Notes: generated by a model not told the origin, from the sequence alone. 64,000 nt of DNA from Metaphire vulgaris (GCA_018105865.1 CM030862.1:8636079-8700078), one strand, 5' to 3'; positions 1 through 12,138 are shown, counted from the first letter of the stretch. Made by a program: numbers and translations.

Positions 1-222
1 GTTACACACGACCCAACCCAACCCATCGTAATACATAAGAATTTCTTAAACCACGACTTATTTTCCGACCCAACCCAACCCACCATTAATATGGAAAAGT
101 CTGACTCAACCCAACCCAACCCAATCCATGGACATCTCTGCTACCACCTCAACCACCAATCTTCTTTGAAATTGCTTTTCAAAATGCAATGATGTAATTC
201 AAGACAGAGTCTGTCTTCCGAT
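1..222. repeat. degenerate AACCC-rich sequence
   Basis: Short runs of the pentamer AACCC occur three times in the first 130 bases, separated by unrelated sequence. The rest shows nothing recognisable. It resembles a decayed simple repeat, not a telomere, because the runs are only two to four units long. Confidence 0.4.
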
Positions 223-412
223 CAGTGGCGGCTCTAGGATTTGGCAAGGGGGGGGCCGTTGGGGTGGCAACTTTTAATCATGGGGGCAACCATTTGTTGT
301 TTAATGTATGTAGCATTAAGTATAGGGTCCAAACTGGGGGGTCACTGGGGGGGGGCAGGCACTCAATAGGGGGGCACGGGCGCCCTCTGCCCCCCCGGTG
401 GAGCCGCCGCTG
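223..412. mobile_element. hAT-like MITE, family A (CAGTGGCGGCTC ends)
   Basis: A 190-bp non-coding element starts with CAGTGGCGGCTC and ends with its imperfect inverse, GAGCCGCCGCTG. It is flanked on both sides by the same 8 bp, CTTCCGAT (215-222 and 413-420). An 8-bp target duplication with CAG...CTG ends fits the hAT superfamily. Two sister copies are at 29631 and 49178. Confidence 0.85.
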
Positions 413-946
413 CTTCCGATGCCTCCGACCGTCTGTCCAGTCGTGGTTTGATCAATCGCGCCTTCTATTTTGCGTTGCGCCTGATTCTTTCCATCAACTG
501 CCGCGCGTACACTAATAGCTGCGTAATTTGATTGAAAAATTATCTCGGCGGTTTCTCTGCGCGCTTAGTAAAGGTAGTGGAGCGTGTTGAGACGCCTGCG
601 GATATATTCTATCCAAGGATAGATCATTGCATTAGACAGAGGCGTATAGGAATAAGCAGCCTCTCTCTATACCACACCTGCTTTCGAAAGCGCTATCGAA
701 ATTAACGAGATTTTTCTTACTTACTTTTGCTATTCTCAGCCGTTTGGAACGTTCCTGACTGTCTGGTCTGATTTCTAAGCAGTTTTCTGTACAAGGTGTA
801 TTTTGAAACGCGCGTCGACGTCGTATTGATTAGAGTATATGAACAACCATAAAATTTATCAGTAATAATGGTAGTAATAAGTAATAATAATAATTGTACA
901 ATTCTATAGCGCCAGTTAAAAATACTGAACAAGTATCAATCGATGG
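413..946. other. no recognisable feature
   Basis: No supported gene, RNA or repeat boundary was seen. Short open frames here have no domain or splice support. Confidence 0.4.
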
Positions 947-1200
947 TACTTTAAATCCATTAACAGGTCATTCCAGAGATCAGTCAGAGTGGGAAGCAGC
1001 GAGACACACAGTGGAGAAAAACCAATTGGAGGAGAATTTCTTTGAGTCCCTATAGATTGGAACGTTTTCATTCATTCTTTTGGAAGATAAAAAAACAGCA
1101 GGCAGAGGAAGAGAGTTCCAGATTTTTGGTCTGAAACGGAGATCGCTCAGTTACCAATTTTAGCCATTAGCAGTCTGAACTCGGGGAGTTCCTGTCATTT
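947..1200 (-). mobile_element. decayed LINE reverse-transcriptase C-terminus
   Basis: The reverse strand carries a version of the IWNSLP-type motif found at the C-terminal end of CR1/L2-like LINE polymerases. A better preserved relative lies at 29331-30080. Stops and frameshifts show that it is dead. Confidence 0.45.
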
Positions 1201-1420
1201 AAGCTGGAAAACCTTCAAAGGTTATCACAGTTGCCTCCGTGTAAATGGACTGTCACTGTAACCGGCGTCGTAATAACAAGATTCCACTGTATTAAATAAA
1301 GCGAGAGACTTGAGAGATTTCAAATAGTTTTTTCCTGAAGAGCTGCATTATTGGCTTGACAATAGGGGATACGATTCCTGGGCCGATTCTAGGTTGTAGG
1401 GACGTGATGGAGTAGCGGTA

Positions 1421-1715
1421 AGCAGTGACGGTTCCAAGAACTCTTGGTGGGGATGCAATGAATTTCTAGGAAGATCCCGCCAATTGTCAAAGGAATTATA
1501 TGTAAATGGTTTAGAAGAAATCTGCAGATTTGATTTATAAAATATAATGTTCAGAATTGACAATGTATAAAAACCATTTTAGTCTGGTTGTACAAAGTCA
1601 TAGTGCAAAATCGAGTTTTCTATTGCTGGAAGCGAATTTGTCGATGACATTGTCTATGGATATGTTCAATTGTTCATGTCTTTGTGGATATACATCAAGG
1701 CTAATCAGTTTAAAC
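1421..1715. repeat. dispersed repeat B, copy 1
   Basis: About 290 bp beginning CAGTGACGGTTCCAAGAA matches 16814-17115 almost base for base with few mismatches and small indels. The first 25 bases also match 10115 and 11093. No coding frame is preserved, so it looks like a non-autonomous transposable element whose 3' limit cannot be fixed here. Confidence 0.75.
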
Positions 1716-1784
1716 GATCATCTTCCAATGAAGACGCATGTTTGGTGGGCCGGTAGGGGGTTGCATCCTCAACCATCCCAACGT

Positions 1785-1948
1785 GGAGCCGCCCTTGGTG
1801 GTAGAATTCTTGCCACGCAACTGGAGGGCCGCTGGTTCAAATCTGACCCTATAGCCACTGCGTAGCAACCATGGACAAGTTGTCCGCTTATAATTCTCAT
1901 GGACTTACCACTTTCACTTTGTCAAGTGACTCAACGTGCGCTAAAATC

Positions 1949-1983
<35 letters not shown>

Positions 1984-2006
1984 TATTATTATTATTATTA
2001 TTATTA
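1785..2006 (+). mobile_element. tRNA-Gly-derived SINE with AT-rich trinucleotide tail
   Basis: The head resembles tRNA-Gly(GCC): GGTGGTAGAATTCTTGCC matches its box A and anticodon side, and GGTTCAAATC stands for box B about 35 bp further on. A body of roughly 100 bp without coding potential follows, then an (ATA)n/(ATT)n tail from about 1949. This head-body-tail order is that of a Pol III SINE. The clover-leaf is not intact, so it is not a functional tRNA. Confidence 0.6.
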
Positions 2007-2069
2007 CTAAAGCGCACAACAATGATTTTCACACAGACCTACTTAGTCTCCTAAACCACTTTAAAATCA

Positions 2070-2105
<36 letters not shown>

Positions 2106-2202
2106 CACCATTATCATTATTATCATTATTATTATAAACTGACGTATTATTATTATTATAAATTGGCGCAATGATCAAATTGAGGGAAAGCATACAACAG
2201 TG

Positions 2203-2272
<70 letters not shown>
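2070..2272. repeat. (ATT)n microsatellites
   Basis: Two ATT tracts (about 2070-2135 and 2203-2272) are separated by 60 bp of unrelated sequence. Both follow short segments that recur before other ATT tracts in the window, so they are probably SINE or LINE tails. Confidence 0.85.
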
Positions 2273-2273
<1 letters not shown>

Positions 2274-2539
2274 GGCTGGAGTGATCGCCGATTGATGCCT
2301 AGTGCATTACTAAATGGCGCTATAGAAGTTCATATGTTGGTTCATGTTATCCAACGCCAAACAGAGCTCTAGGCGTGGACCTGCTCAAGTGCTACGTGCA
2401 CTGGCAGCCTCAGACAGGTCTTCTGATTTCTCAAATTGATTTTCTTCTGCCGCGTCTTTACCAACCCAGATCAATCTCTCTCCCTCCCCCTTCCTCCCTA
2501 TCCCTCCCTTCCCCTCCCTCGCCCCTCCTCCACTTCCCC

Positions 2540-2982
<443 letters not shown>

Positions 2983-3434
2983 TGATGTCTGCTGTCATGG
3001 AGTTTTGAGTTACGTTTGCTTAATTTCACGATAGATTAGCTGCGGGTGAGACGCATCGCGCCCAGCATCCTCATTTCCCTCGAGGCTTCTTTGGGGGGAA
3101 TGTGCGTCCACTGCCAGGGTGGCGCCACGAAGACAGCCCAAGGCTATCGTATTATCGTTCTGTACTCATCCAGTCTTATTCCTCGTTAACTTCGTATTAC
3201 ATAACGGTATTTTCTCGTCTTGTTAATCTTATCGAGATTGCAAATCCGGAATCGTGTTTTATCCAGGCCTGTTATGGGTAGATTCCCCCCAACCCCCGCC
3301 CAAAAAGCTCAAAATTTACCCCCAAAATTTCAGCATTGACACAAATTTTTGCATTGAACTGTGTCTCTTCCCCTCCAGCCAAGTCAATTTGCCCCCTTCC
3401 CAAGGCCCGGAGTCTGGATGAAACACCGATCTGG

Positions 3435-3613
3435 CAGTGTTTATTCTAGCCACCTTGACATTGGGGTTTTTTGAAATGTTCAAGGGGACAAGGTCTGAGT
3501 CTCCACACTTTGGGGGTGATTTCCATCCCCAGCCAACATATAAATTTTTTGGGGGAATTTTAAAACTTTGGGGGGAGGGAAATCCCCCCAGAGAAGGCCT
3601 AGAATAAACACTG
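3435..3613. mobile_element. hAT-like MITE with CAGTGTTTATTCTAG ends
   Basis: The 179-bp element has inverted ends, CAGTGTTTATTCTAG and CTAGAATAAACACTG, and perfect flanking repeats CCGATCTGG (3426-3434 and 3614-3622). The interior is C- and G-run-rich and non-coding. A relative with CAGGGTTTAATCTAG ends is at 63348. Confidence 0.85.
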
Positions 3614-3797
3614 CCGATCTGGTACGAATAGAATATGGCTCACATAAGATCTACAAGCGATCTTAAATTAAGACTTTTATGCGATCTCTTTCATTTGTTA
3701 TTACGACATATGGACAAAATAAGCCATATTTCATCTTCATGCATTCTAATTTCACAATTTCACGCGTTATGAATTCGTGAAATTAGAGTTTCGTTTA

Positions 3798-4110
3798 GGG
3801 GGCGAGAAGTTAACGGAGTGGTAACAACGTTGGACGATAGAGCAGAAGGTTGCGGGTTCGAGACCCGCAGGAGCCCTAAGGTCGACTCAGAATTACTCGC
3901 TAGAGGGCGGTGGTAAACTGAGGAGCAGTGGTAAGAAGCTGCGATAAGTCAAACGGGTACGCTACGCGATGCACTAACCCCGTATCCATGGTATTGCACG
4001 CTTGGCTGAGGGCTATAGAAACGGAGATCAGCGCCACCCTATTTTGTGCCAGACTGCTCAATCATTTAATAACTTAGTAATTGGTTCATAAAACGAAGAA
4101 TAACTTGCCA

Positions 4111-4189
<79 letters not shown>
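3798..4189 (+). mobile_element. tRNA-derived SINE with (ATT)n tail
   Basis: The head has a D-arm-like AACGGAGTGGTAAC and a box B GGTTCGAGACC inside a perfect T-arm-like hairpin (GCGGG/CCCGC). The 7-bp acceptor stem is imperfect. A 230-bp body includes GATCAGCGCCACCCTAT, a segment typical of invertebrate tRNA-SINE bodies. It ends in a pure ATT tract (about 4111-4189). Confidence 0.7.
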
Positions 4190-4190
<1 letters not shown>

Positions 4191-4316
4191 GACGATTTAT
4201 TTAGAGCTGTAACATGGTTAAAAACGTCAAAACACATTGAGAAAAATTGTGATGCTTCTGAAATCATTTAGGGTCTAAATACTATTTGAACGCATTTCAA
4301 AGTTCCATGTTGTTTA

Positions 4317-4363
<47 letters not shown>

Positions 4364-5588
4364 GAGGCAAGGTTGGTTTCCCACGGCTTCGGCACAATCC
4401 AGTAAATTTATAATATTACGGTTACGCGCTGGAGCGGCGGGCTGGCGGAGCGGGTTTCCCGTTAGTGCCCCTAGTGGCTTTCACACATGTAGTAATGCCT
4501 CCTAAGCCACTTTAGATCGCTCGCTATGTTATATACGTTCGTGAGTATTTTTCTGTTGATAGCGTTTTATTTCTGTCTTCCATTAGCTGTTATTTCCTTG
4601 CTACATAGTCAAAGCCAATTGTTCTGTTCTGATCCGTGTCTCAAAGCCTTCTTCTATCTGTCAGTCAGTGAGTGCAAGTGTGTTTCTCTTCCTCGGTAGA
4701 GACGAGCTAGCGTATTATTAGCGAGATCGGTTCTGTCTCTGGAAGGCAATTACTTTCACCGAAGGCCGAGAAATTGGCAGGAGATTATACATTACGGCGC
4801 TATTATCGAAGGGCTACGGTACTATTTTGTCTGTCGGTTTCAGAGTTTTGCTGCTTGGAACAGACAGGTTCCTTTGTCTGTCCTGCGTTATTCCCCTGTG
4901 TTCGTCCATCTCATAACTGTCGCCAGTCGCTTCTGATGTAGATCACTAATAATAGAGCGCGCTTTAAAAATGCAGCAGTTGCAGTAACTATGACTGAAGA
5001 ATCGGTCGTAATGATAGTTTGTCCACTCACTCCCTCCCCGCTTGTCCATTCTGTCCATTACGATTGACCATTCGCCTCCATCCTCTCTCTCTCTCCCCTA
5101 CCCTCTGCATGATATCATATATTTATGTCGACGCAGAGCCATAAGTTTCATACTCAAGCAGAAATGCTTAGAAACATAGATATAAGCTATTAACTAAAAT
5201 CTCGAATGAATCGCCATAGTTGCTTCAGACTATTTAGCGCTTTAATAAGTATGAACATAATCATTCGCGTAAAGGAGAAGGTCGTTGATTTGAATCTGAG
5301 CCTCCTCCTCATCGTCCTCATCATCACCGTGATCATCATCATCGTCGACGTCATCATCATCATCATTCTTAGCAGCAGCAGCAACAACAGCAGCGACAAT
5401 ACTAATAATGATAATATTTTTTATTATTATGGTGAGTGATGTTCTAAATACTTTTTCATCATATTAATATTTCCATGTCAACTTCATTCAATGTCAGGGA
5501 ATTCACTTCATTCAATATCAGAGAATTCGTTATTCCGATGGTCTACGTCAATATGACGTAGGCCCTATATTAGTAGTTTCGCCTCTCT
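4190..5588. other. intergenic, no supported gene; (CTG)n at 4318-4362
   Basis: A pure CTG tract of about 15 units stands at 4318-4362. The sequence after it is relatively GC-balanced and non-repetitive, and could include regulatory DNA or an untranslated exon, but no open frame with a domain or paired splice sites was found. 5290-5440 is a degenerate ATC/CAG-rich simple repeat. Confidence 0.4.
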
Positions 5589-5589
5589 A

Positions 5590-5671
<82 letters not shown>
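5589..5671. repeat. (CT)n microsatellite
   Basis: About 40 near-perfect CT units. It abuts the 3' end of the RTE fragment on its right and may have grown from that element's tail. Confidence 0.95.
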
Positions 5672-5674
<3 letters not shown>

Positions 5675-5930
5675 CATTCAGTCGTCTCCGACTTTGTGTG
5701 ACATTATGGACTTACTTTGATATGACATTCTTTTCTGTCCTCCACCGTATTTCTCAGTTCCTCGATGTTCACGTTCATTGCTTCCGTAATGATATCCATT
5801 CATCTTGTCTTCTGTCTTCCTCTTTTTCTTTTCTCCTCAACAGCTTCTATAGCATCAATGATTTCTCCAGTGAATTTCTCTCTTCTCATAATATGCCCAG
5901 AAAAACACTGCAGTTTCTGTCTTAGGATCA
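5672..5930 (-). mobile_element. RTE (BovB-like) LINE C-terminal fragment
   Basis: On the reverse strand the frame-shifted product reads like the end of BovB/RTE polymerases: a MRREK-type stretch, a basic EEKRKRK stretch, and a terminus matching the family's typical SxSRxGDD end just before the stop. The forward sequence TTCAGTCGTCTCCGACTTTG corresponds to the well-known BovB 3' segment. Only the last ~85 codons remain and several frameshifts are present. Confidence 0.6.
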
Positions 5931-5943
5931 GCCAGTGTTAGGA

Positions 5944-6075
5944 GTGATCTTAGATCAAAAGATCAAAGATCACGATCTAAGATCACAATTCATGATCTTT
6001 GATCTTTGATCTAGATCAATTTTACTAGTGATTTTTATAGACATAAATCCTTTTTAGTGATTTTGATCTTTATTA
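5944..6075. repeat. GATC-rich palindromic stretch
   Basis: GATC occurs about ten times in 130 bp in forms such as GATCTTTGATC and GATCAAAGATCA, which can fold back on themselves. No TIR or flanking duplication was found. It may be a decayed foldback element. Confidence 0.4.
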
Positions 6076-6345
6076 TCAGTTTAGACCAATCAGACCTATC
6101 ACTAAGTCAATCGTTGTCATACTTTCTAACGATGCCTCCTTCCAGATGAGTTCTTCCGCCTAGTCTAGACCAACAGGTCTATTATATAGGCATAGCCCAA
6201 TAGGCCTATTATTATTCCGTAGTCTTTATTCCGTTTCTTCTTCCAATTGTCTTCTTCCGTGTCTTCTTCGTTGTCTTCTACTATCGAACCTTCTTCCGTG
6301 TCTTCTTCAATGTCTTCTTCTGCATAGACCGTATCTCTTCGTGTC

Positions 6346-6566
6346 ATTTCCGTGTCCTCTTCCGTGTCTTCTTCCGTGTCTTCTTCCGTGTCTTCTTCCG
6401 TGTCTTCTTCCGTGTCTTCTTCCGTGTCTTCTTCCGTGTCTTCTTCCGTGTCTTCTTCCGTGTCTTCTTCCGTGTCTTCTTCCGTGTCTTCTTCCGTGTC
6501 TTCTTCCGTGTCTTCTTCCGTGTCTTCTTCCGTGTCTTCTTCCGTGTCTTCTTCCGTGTCTGTCGC
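6346..6566. repeat. 12-bp minisatellite (GTGTCTTCTTCC)n
   Basis: About 18 near-identical tandem copies of a 12-bp unit, with degenerate units at 6240-6345. The reverse strand is open and would encode an EDTE repeat. Because the period is a multiple of three and has no internal stop, an open frame is expected and is not evidence of a gene. Confidence 0.9.
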
Positions 6567-6639
6567 CATTTTATAATATTTTTGGACTCTCTTTATTTAC
6601 TTTCATGTTTGATCGAATCCCAGTTGATTGTCGGTAAAA

Positions 6640-7345
6640 AAATGAAAGAATTCCAAAGCTAATTTCGCCGGCCATCAGCACTATAGTAGCGCTGCATAAA
6701 TAAATACCATTTGTCGACTGAGCGCCATTGTCCCCCGTTCATGACAGGTCGTGTCGCGTTCGTTTTGGTGACAAAACCGTCTAGACAAAACAGTCTGCCG
6801 GTCCCCAAGGGAAGACCGAGTGAAAGAGGGGAAAGCGTCACGGGAAGCAGCGAGTTGCATATTCGTGCATATATTGCCGGTAATTCTGCAATTCTTTCCG
6901 GCACATAAACAATTCGATTTCTCGCCGTGAAGCCGCTAATGGGCGACCTGAATGCGCCATAATATTCTCGCCCGAGGGATTACGTGTCGCGTCGCCAAAA
7001 AGGACAACAGCGGCGCCTGTCGTTCGAGACCCAAAAAAGGCTCATGACTTGCAAATGATGAAATTTCGGACGATTGAGTGCGTGGGGTGAAACTTCAGTA
7101 AATGCAGACAATGGGTAAATTCCAAGCGACTCACTTAATCTCGATTTCGATGTCGTTTTAATAGCTATCGCTGTTTACAACTGAAGTCATCTGCAGTGAG
7201 AAATAGAGTCGGGGGTGTACCCCTTATCAGTCAACGTAGGACAGTTTCCCTCGTTTTAAGTAGCTCCTTAAGCAATTAAAAAATCTCCAAGTAATTTCAG
7301 GCAACAGTGATTTTAACACAAGGAAGGAGAGATGATAACCGCTTG
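6640..7345. other. unique non-coding sequence
   Basis: Non-repetitive and CpG-containing, with no domain-bearing frame. It lies about 2 kb upstream of the first visible Ig exon and could hold regulatory sequence or part of an intron; nothing directly shows this. Confidence 0.35.
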
Positions 7346-7501
<156 letters not shown>

Positions 7502-7767
7502 CAGCATGATGCACTTGAAGTGCGAAGATGATAATACAATACATCAGTGCTTTTTAGAAATAGAAAAATATCTGGGAACTTGCCTCACGTCTATTTTGTC
7601 GTAAGAAGCCTGCCAAGATATTAGAAGAATAACAGTGCTTGATATATTTATATACAATGTAGGCCTAACTGGTTGTTTTTAACTGTAATTTACGCTGTTA
7701 CCGTGCGTCCCCGCTGAAAAAGAACCGATTGTAAGTAAAACGCGCATTATTGGATATCGATACCAAC

Positions 7768-8095
7768 CAGCGGTTCGCAAACTTTTTTGAATTTCTTGCC
7801 TGGTGGTCTCTTAGAAATGTTTGTGATGACTCGCGGACCTTATAAAATTTGAATTTTAAATTAACTGCAATTAACACAAATGCTACTCATTTTGTCAATC
7901 AATTATTTTATCAAAAATTGCAAATCTTAGTCATGAAATTTAGATTCAAATCGAATCAGCACTCTTAGAGCCATCAGTGTGGTTTGTGTTCGGAGGCGTT
8001 GGTGAGATATCTTGAGAAGGTAATCCCTTTACGCTCCCCATAAACCCGCTTGGCGGTCTCATGTGGGTCCGCGGACCCCAGTTTGAGAATCGCTG
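7768..8095. mobile_element. hAT-type non-autonomous element (CAGCGGTTCKCAAAC ends)
   Basis: The 328-bp element starts CAGCGGTTCGCAAACTTTT and ends AGTTTGAGAATCGCTG, inverted ends typical of hAT elements. Flanking octamers ATACCAAC and ATATAAAC agree at 6 of 8 positions, so the insertion is older than the CAGTGGCG family copies. There is no transposase coding. Confidence 0.8.
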
Positions 8096-8217
8096 ATATA
8101 AACGAATCTGGCGGAAATGTGTTGGAACGCCGTTCCGATGCGTCGCACTGAAAAAAACACTAATCAATCGACCGTCGAATTCTTATAACTGAACGTCAAC
8201 AGCACAGGGTTTCACAG

Positions 8218-8221
8218 GGTT

Positions 8222-8267
<46 letters not shown>

Positions 8268-8301
8268 GCTACTACTGCTACTACTACTACTACTACTACT
8301 G

Positions 8302-8339
<38 letters not shown>

Positions 8340-8912
8340 GCTACTACTACTACTACTACTACTGCTACTACTACTACTACTGCTACTACTGCTGCTACCA
8401 CCACTGCTGCTGCACACACCACCACTGCCACCACCACCACCACACCACCACCACCACCACCACCACCACCACCACCACCACCACCACCACCACCACCACC
8501 ACCACCACCACCACCACCACCACCACCACCACCACCACTGCACCACCACCTGCACCTGCTGCTGCACCACCACCACCACCACCACCACCACCACCACCAC
8601 CACCACCACCACCACCACCACCACCACCACCACCACCACCACCACCACCACCACCACCACCACCACCACCACCACCACCTGCACCACCACCACCACCACC
8701 ACTGCACCACCACCACCACCTGCACCACCACCACCACCACTGCACCACCACCACCACCACCACTGCACCACCACCACCACCACTGCTGCCACCACCACCA
8801 CCACCACCACCACCACCACCACCACCACCACCACCACCACCACCACCACCACCACCACCACCACCACCACCACCACCACCACCACCACCACCACCACCAC
8901 CACCACCACCAC

Positions 8913-8996
<84 letters not shown>

Positions 8997-9004
8997 ACTG
9001 CTGC

Positions 9005-9037
<33 letters not shown>

Positions 9038-9131
9038 ACCTGCACCACCACCACCACCACCACCACCACCACCACCACCACCACCACCACCACCACCACC
9101 ACCACCACCACCACCACCACCACCACCACCA
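8218..9131. repeat. compound trinucleotide array (CTA/CCA/CTG)
   Basis: More than 900 bp composed almost only of CTA, CCA and CTG triplets: CTA to about 8395, then CCA blocks interrupted by CTGCA, a CTG block at about 8913-9040, and a final CCA block. It ends about six bases before the probable splice acceptor of the Ig exon at 9139. Very long reverse-strand frames come from the repeat and are not proteins. Confidence 0.95.
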
Positions 9132-9138
9132 TTTTTAG

Positions 9139-9293
9139 TGGATGGTCTTCTTCTCCGATCGGAGAGACCGGTTCATAGATTCGCTCGGTCGACGGACAGC
9201 CCGGTCTTCAGGCTCACGCCCAGGAACGTCACCGTCAGTCCCGGCGACAGGGCCGTCCTCAGGTGCAGAGTCGACCACCTGGGAACGAAAACG
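9139..9293 (+). CDS. Ig-domain cell-surface protein (Dpr/DIP/lachesin type), first Ig exon
   Basis: This exon encodes the first half of an Ig domain: strands ending FRLTPRNVTVSPGD and RAVLRCRV with the first Ig cysteine, then DHLGTKT. The Dpr and lachesin families of arthropods have the same CxVxxLGxxT pattern. The donor GTCAGT follows Thr in phase 0, exactly matching exon 14954, which opens with VTW. The acceptor is taken as TTTTTAG directly after the trinucleotide array; an internal AG near 9209 is an alternative. The signal-peptide exon is not visible, so the N-terminus is missing. Family members are neuronal adhesion and recognition proteins, usually membrane- or GPI-anchored. The last 55 bp are duplicated at 10216. 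Confidence 0.75.
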
Positions 9294-11440
9294 GTCAGTG
9301 ACCGAAATCATAGGCGGCTCTACTATAGGACAGTGGTTATTAACCGGGGGTACCCGCTGGGGGGGGGGGTTAAATTGAGCCGGATCTTGCCGGATCTCCG
9401 ATATCCGGGACGTCTGGCAAGAGATCCGGAACGTCTAGCATCAGATCCGAAACGCACGTTTTATTTGTTGTGATCTTTTATTTATTTACTTAAGCACTTT
9501 GCATGCATGGGAAAGAAAATAAAATGTGAACTGTGCTCTAAATGTTCGCTTAAAATGAATAAAAAAACCACCACCACCAAAATTTGTGGCCGGACCACCA
9601 AAATAACCACCACCAACATCTCTGAAAAAGTAATTTGACCACTGGGTACCCGTACCCTCTAAGGGTACTTCAAGGACTCTGTTGAGGTACCGTTTTAAAG
9701 ACTTTTACTTAAATGTACTCTGTACACTGTATAAATAATGTAGGATTTTTTCTAAATTAGAAATTATACCAGAAAAATACCACTTTTTGTCACGTGCACA
9801 ATCTGTGGCACATGTATATGGCGCAGTTTATAATGTTTAACATAGGCCTATATATTGCGGAGCTTGAACTTTTGTCCTCAGATAAAGTAGGTTTCTAGGG
9901 GGGAGGGTACTTCGCCTTCTTATACTTGTTTCATGGGTATGTTGTCACAAGAAGGTTAAGAACCACTGTACTAGGATTAGGGGTACAAGAGAGCAAGCGC
10001 CCACCCCCACAACCCCTAACTTACCATAAAAGTTTGTTTGCTAATTTCTCGTCACGTCAGAAATCCGTGAAGTTAAAAAGGGACAAACGAATGTGAGATG
10101 TCGTCTTTACAGCAGTGGCGGTTCTAGGAACTCTTGGTGGGGGGGTGAAAAAAGATGTATAGGAAGTTGGTGGGAGATGCAAAATTGAAAAAAAATTAGA
10201 GAAAAAGGGTGATGTTAGGGCCGTCCTCAGGTGCAGAGTCGACCGGTGGGAACGAAAACGGTCAGTGACCGAATCCCCAGTCATCAACATGGTGGAGCCG
10301 TTATTAACTTAACAGTCCTTTCGATAATTAATTTCAACAAAATCATCAATCTACGTGATGGAAGGTCGGAACAAGACGGAATGGGGAATGGAATCAGATC
10401 CGAAACCACGTTTGATTTACCTGGATTCTTTTATTTATTGACTGGAATTTATCGAATACTGGAAAGAAGCAAGAAAACTTCAACGTTTTAAAATGTCGGA
10501 TTTAAAATGAATAAAAAAAGTTGTGAAGAAAATTTGTGGCCTAAAAAAAAAGAAGTTCCAATAATCTCTGTCTATTTTTTTGTAATTTGACCACTACATA
10601 AATATAGCACAGCTCCATAACAGGTATTTCTAAGCGTACCTCTGTTGAGGTATTTTTAAGGACCTTTACTTACAAACTTGACACTGTATAAATAACCCAG
10701 AATTTTTTTTTAAATTAGAAATTATTTTAGAAAATACCACTTTCCGTCATGAACAATAATGTATAATGTATTAAATATATAAATTTATGTGAAATTTAAC
10801 AAAAGGCCACAAATTGCCAAACATTTGTCAAAAATTTGTCCTCAGATAAGGCCAAAATTGCCCAAAATTTCAAAAATTTTGCTCAAAATTGACAAAAAAT
10901 TGTTTCAAAAGTTGCCGAAAATGGAAAAATTAGCTCACCCCAAGAAAAGTAAGAAACCACTGTACTGTTTTCCTTCCAGACATAAGGGCCCATATCCCAA
11001 CCCCTAAACTACCATGGAGTTTACAAAATCCATCCACGTCTGAAATCAGTTTACCGTTGGACAAACGATGTGTGAGATGTCACCTCCACAGCAGTGGCGG
11101 TTCTAGGAATTCTTGGTGGCGCCGACCGGTGAAAAGATTTGGATGAGAAAAAATATTTTTAAATAGCTGTAATAGTTGAAAAACTAAATGAGAGAAAAGG
11201 GTGATGTTAGCAAGCAAGAAAATGGATCCGGTGTAGAATCTTTGTCATCAACATGGTGGAGGTCATCACCGAAAGTTAGGGCGCAAATAATTAATTTTAC
11301 CCAAAAGCATCAATCCACGTAGAAGAGGCGGGACAAGACAGAATGGGGAATGGAATACGAAGTACCCCTCCAAACTGATCACCTGGATGCGAATCTTTCT
11401 TGCCCGTTGTAATGGGCAGCTAATATGTGGACCATTTTCT
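9253..11440. repeat. degenerate tandem triplication including Ig exon end
   Basis: Three diverged units start near 9253, 10216 and 11200. Units 1 and 2 share the last ~55 bp of the Ig exon with its donor (GAACGAAAACGGTCAGTGACC-like). They also share AATGAATAAAAAAA, TTTGTCCTCAGATAA, and a run from CAACCCCTAA to CAGTGGCGGTTCTAGGAA. Units 2 and 3 share GGGTGATGTTAG, TCATCAACATGGTGGAG and ACAGAATGGGGAATGGAAT-like segments. The copies are too diverged and too patchy to be a simple recent duplication. An assembly artefact from noisy reads next to the trinucleotide array is a real alternative. Confidence 0.65.
9331..9968. mobile_element. hAT-type non-autonomous element (CAGTGGTTMTTAACC ends)
   Basis: Inverted ends CAGTGGTTATTAACCG and GGTTAAGAACCACTG enclose 638 bp in the first Ig intron. 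Flanking octamers CTATAGGA and TACTAGGA agree only in their last five bases. The same end type, with a better target duplication, bounds 62553-63198. The interior has odd CCACCA-rich patches, possibly sequencing or assembly noise. Confidence 0.7.
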
Positions 11441-11585
11441 ACTCAGATACCGGGGTAGTCGTTTTTAAATTTTGAGACACATCGAGTGGGGAAGCGGAAA
11501 ATTGCGCTCAATCGGTCATCTTTTGAACACGAGGACATTGATGTCAACAGGTTGTCGATCCCGAAAAGGAAGGAAGAAATGTCTG

Positions 11586-11660
11586 AAGGAAGGAAGGAAG
11601 GAAGGAAGGAAGGAAGGAAGGAGGAAGGAAGGAAGGAAGGAAGGAAGGAAGGAAGGAAAA
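11586..11660. repeat. (GGAA)n microsatellite
   Basis: About 18 AAGG units with one missing base. Open frames rich in KEGR on one strand and FLPS on the other are repeat artefacts. Confidence 0.95.
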
Positions 11661-12102
11661 AGGAAATGACGAAAAACAGACGGAAGGTGAAAGATACGTG
11701 AAGAATAGAATGATTGACAGATGAATAACGTCTGCTAATAGGCGGGCAATGCCGAATTAGATGGACGCGTATCATGCAAGCGTTCCCCATTCCAGCAGAC
11801 AAAATGTTTCAGCGTCGCACATATTTCCATTAGTGTTAACTACTACTGTGTTGACGAATACAGGCGCCATGCCAAACCTGTTCGTCTTTTTACACCAACG
11901 TACTTATCGACCTGTAGACTGCATTGACACAATAGTATGCGATATTTTAACCCCTTAACTGTGTATTTAACTGTAACTCAATGTAAAATGGACGGATATA
12001 TCCGGGATCCCCAGTTAAGGGGTTAAGGATACGGTATACTTGGCAACTAAATCTATCTATGATGCCTCTTGTTAAATACTTGCTCCTTGCATAAGTCGGT
12101 TA

Positions 12103-12138
<36 letters not shown>

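Noticed and set aside
1..130. Telomeric array of TTGGG/AACCC type
   Set aside because: Runs of only two to four units interrupted by unrelated sequence; no terminal array.
3798..3877. Functional tRNA gene
   Set aside because: Box A and B and T-arm are good, but the acceptor stem does not pair fully and the anticodon arm is not canonical; a SINE body and ATT tail follow.
6165..6569. Reverse-strand protein of EDTE repeats
   Set aside because: A 12-bp minisatellite without stops is open in several frames on both strands; there is no non-repetitive domain.
8183..9132. Very long reverse-strand open frames of poly-W, poly-V, poly-G, poly-Q
   Set aside because: Pure by-products of trinucleotide arrays, present in all three frames, no unique sequence or start context.
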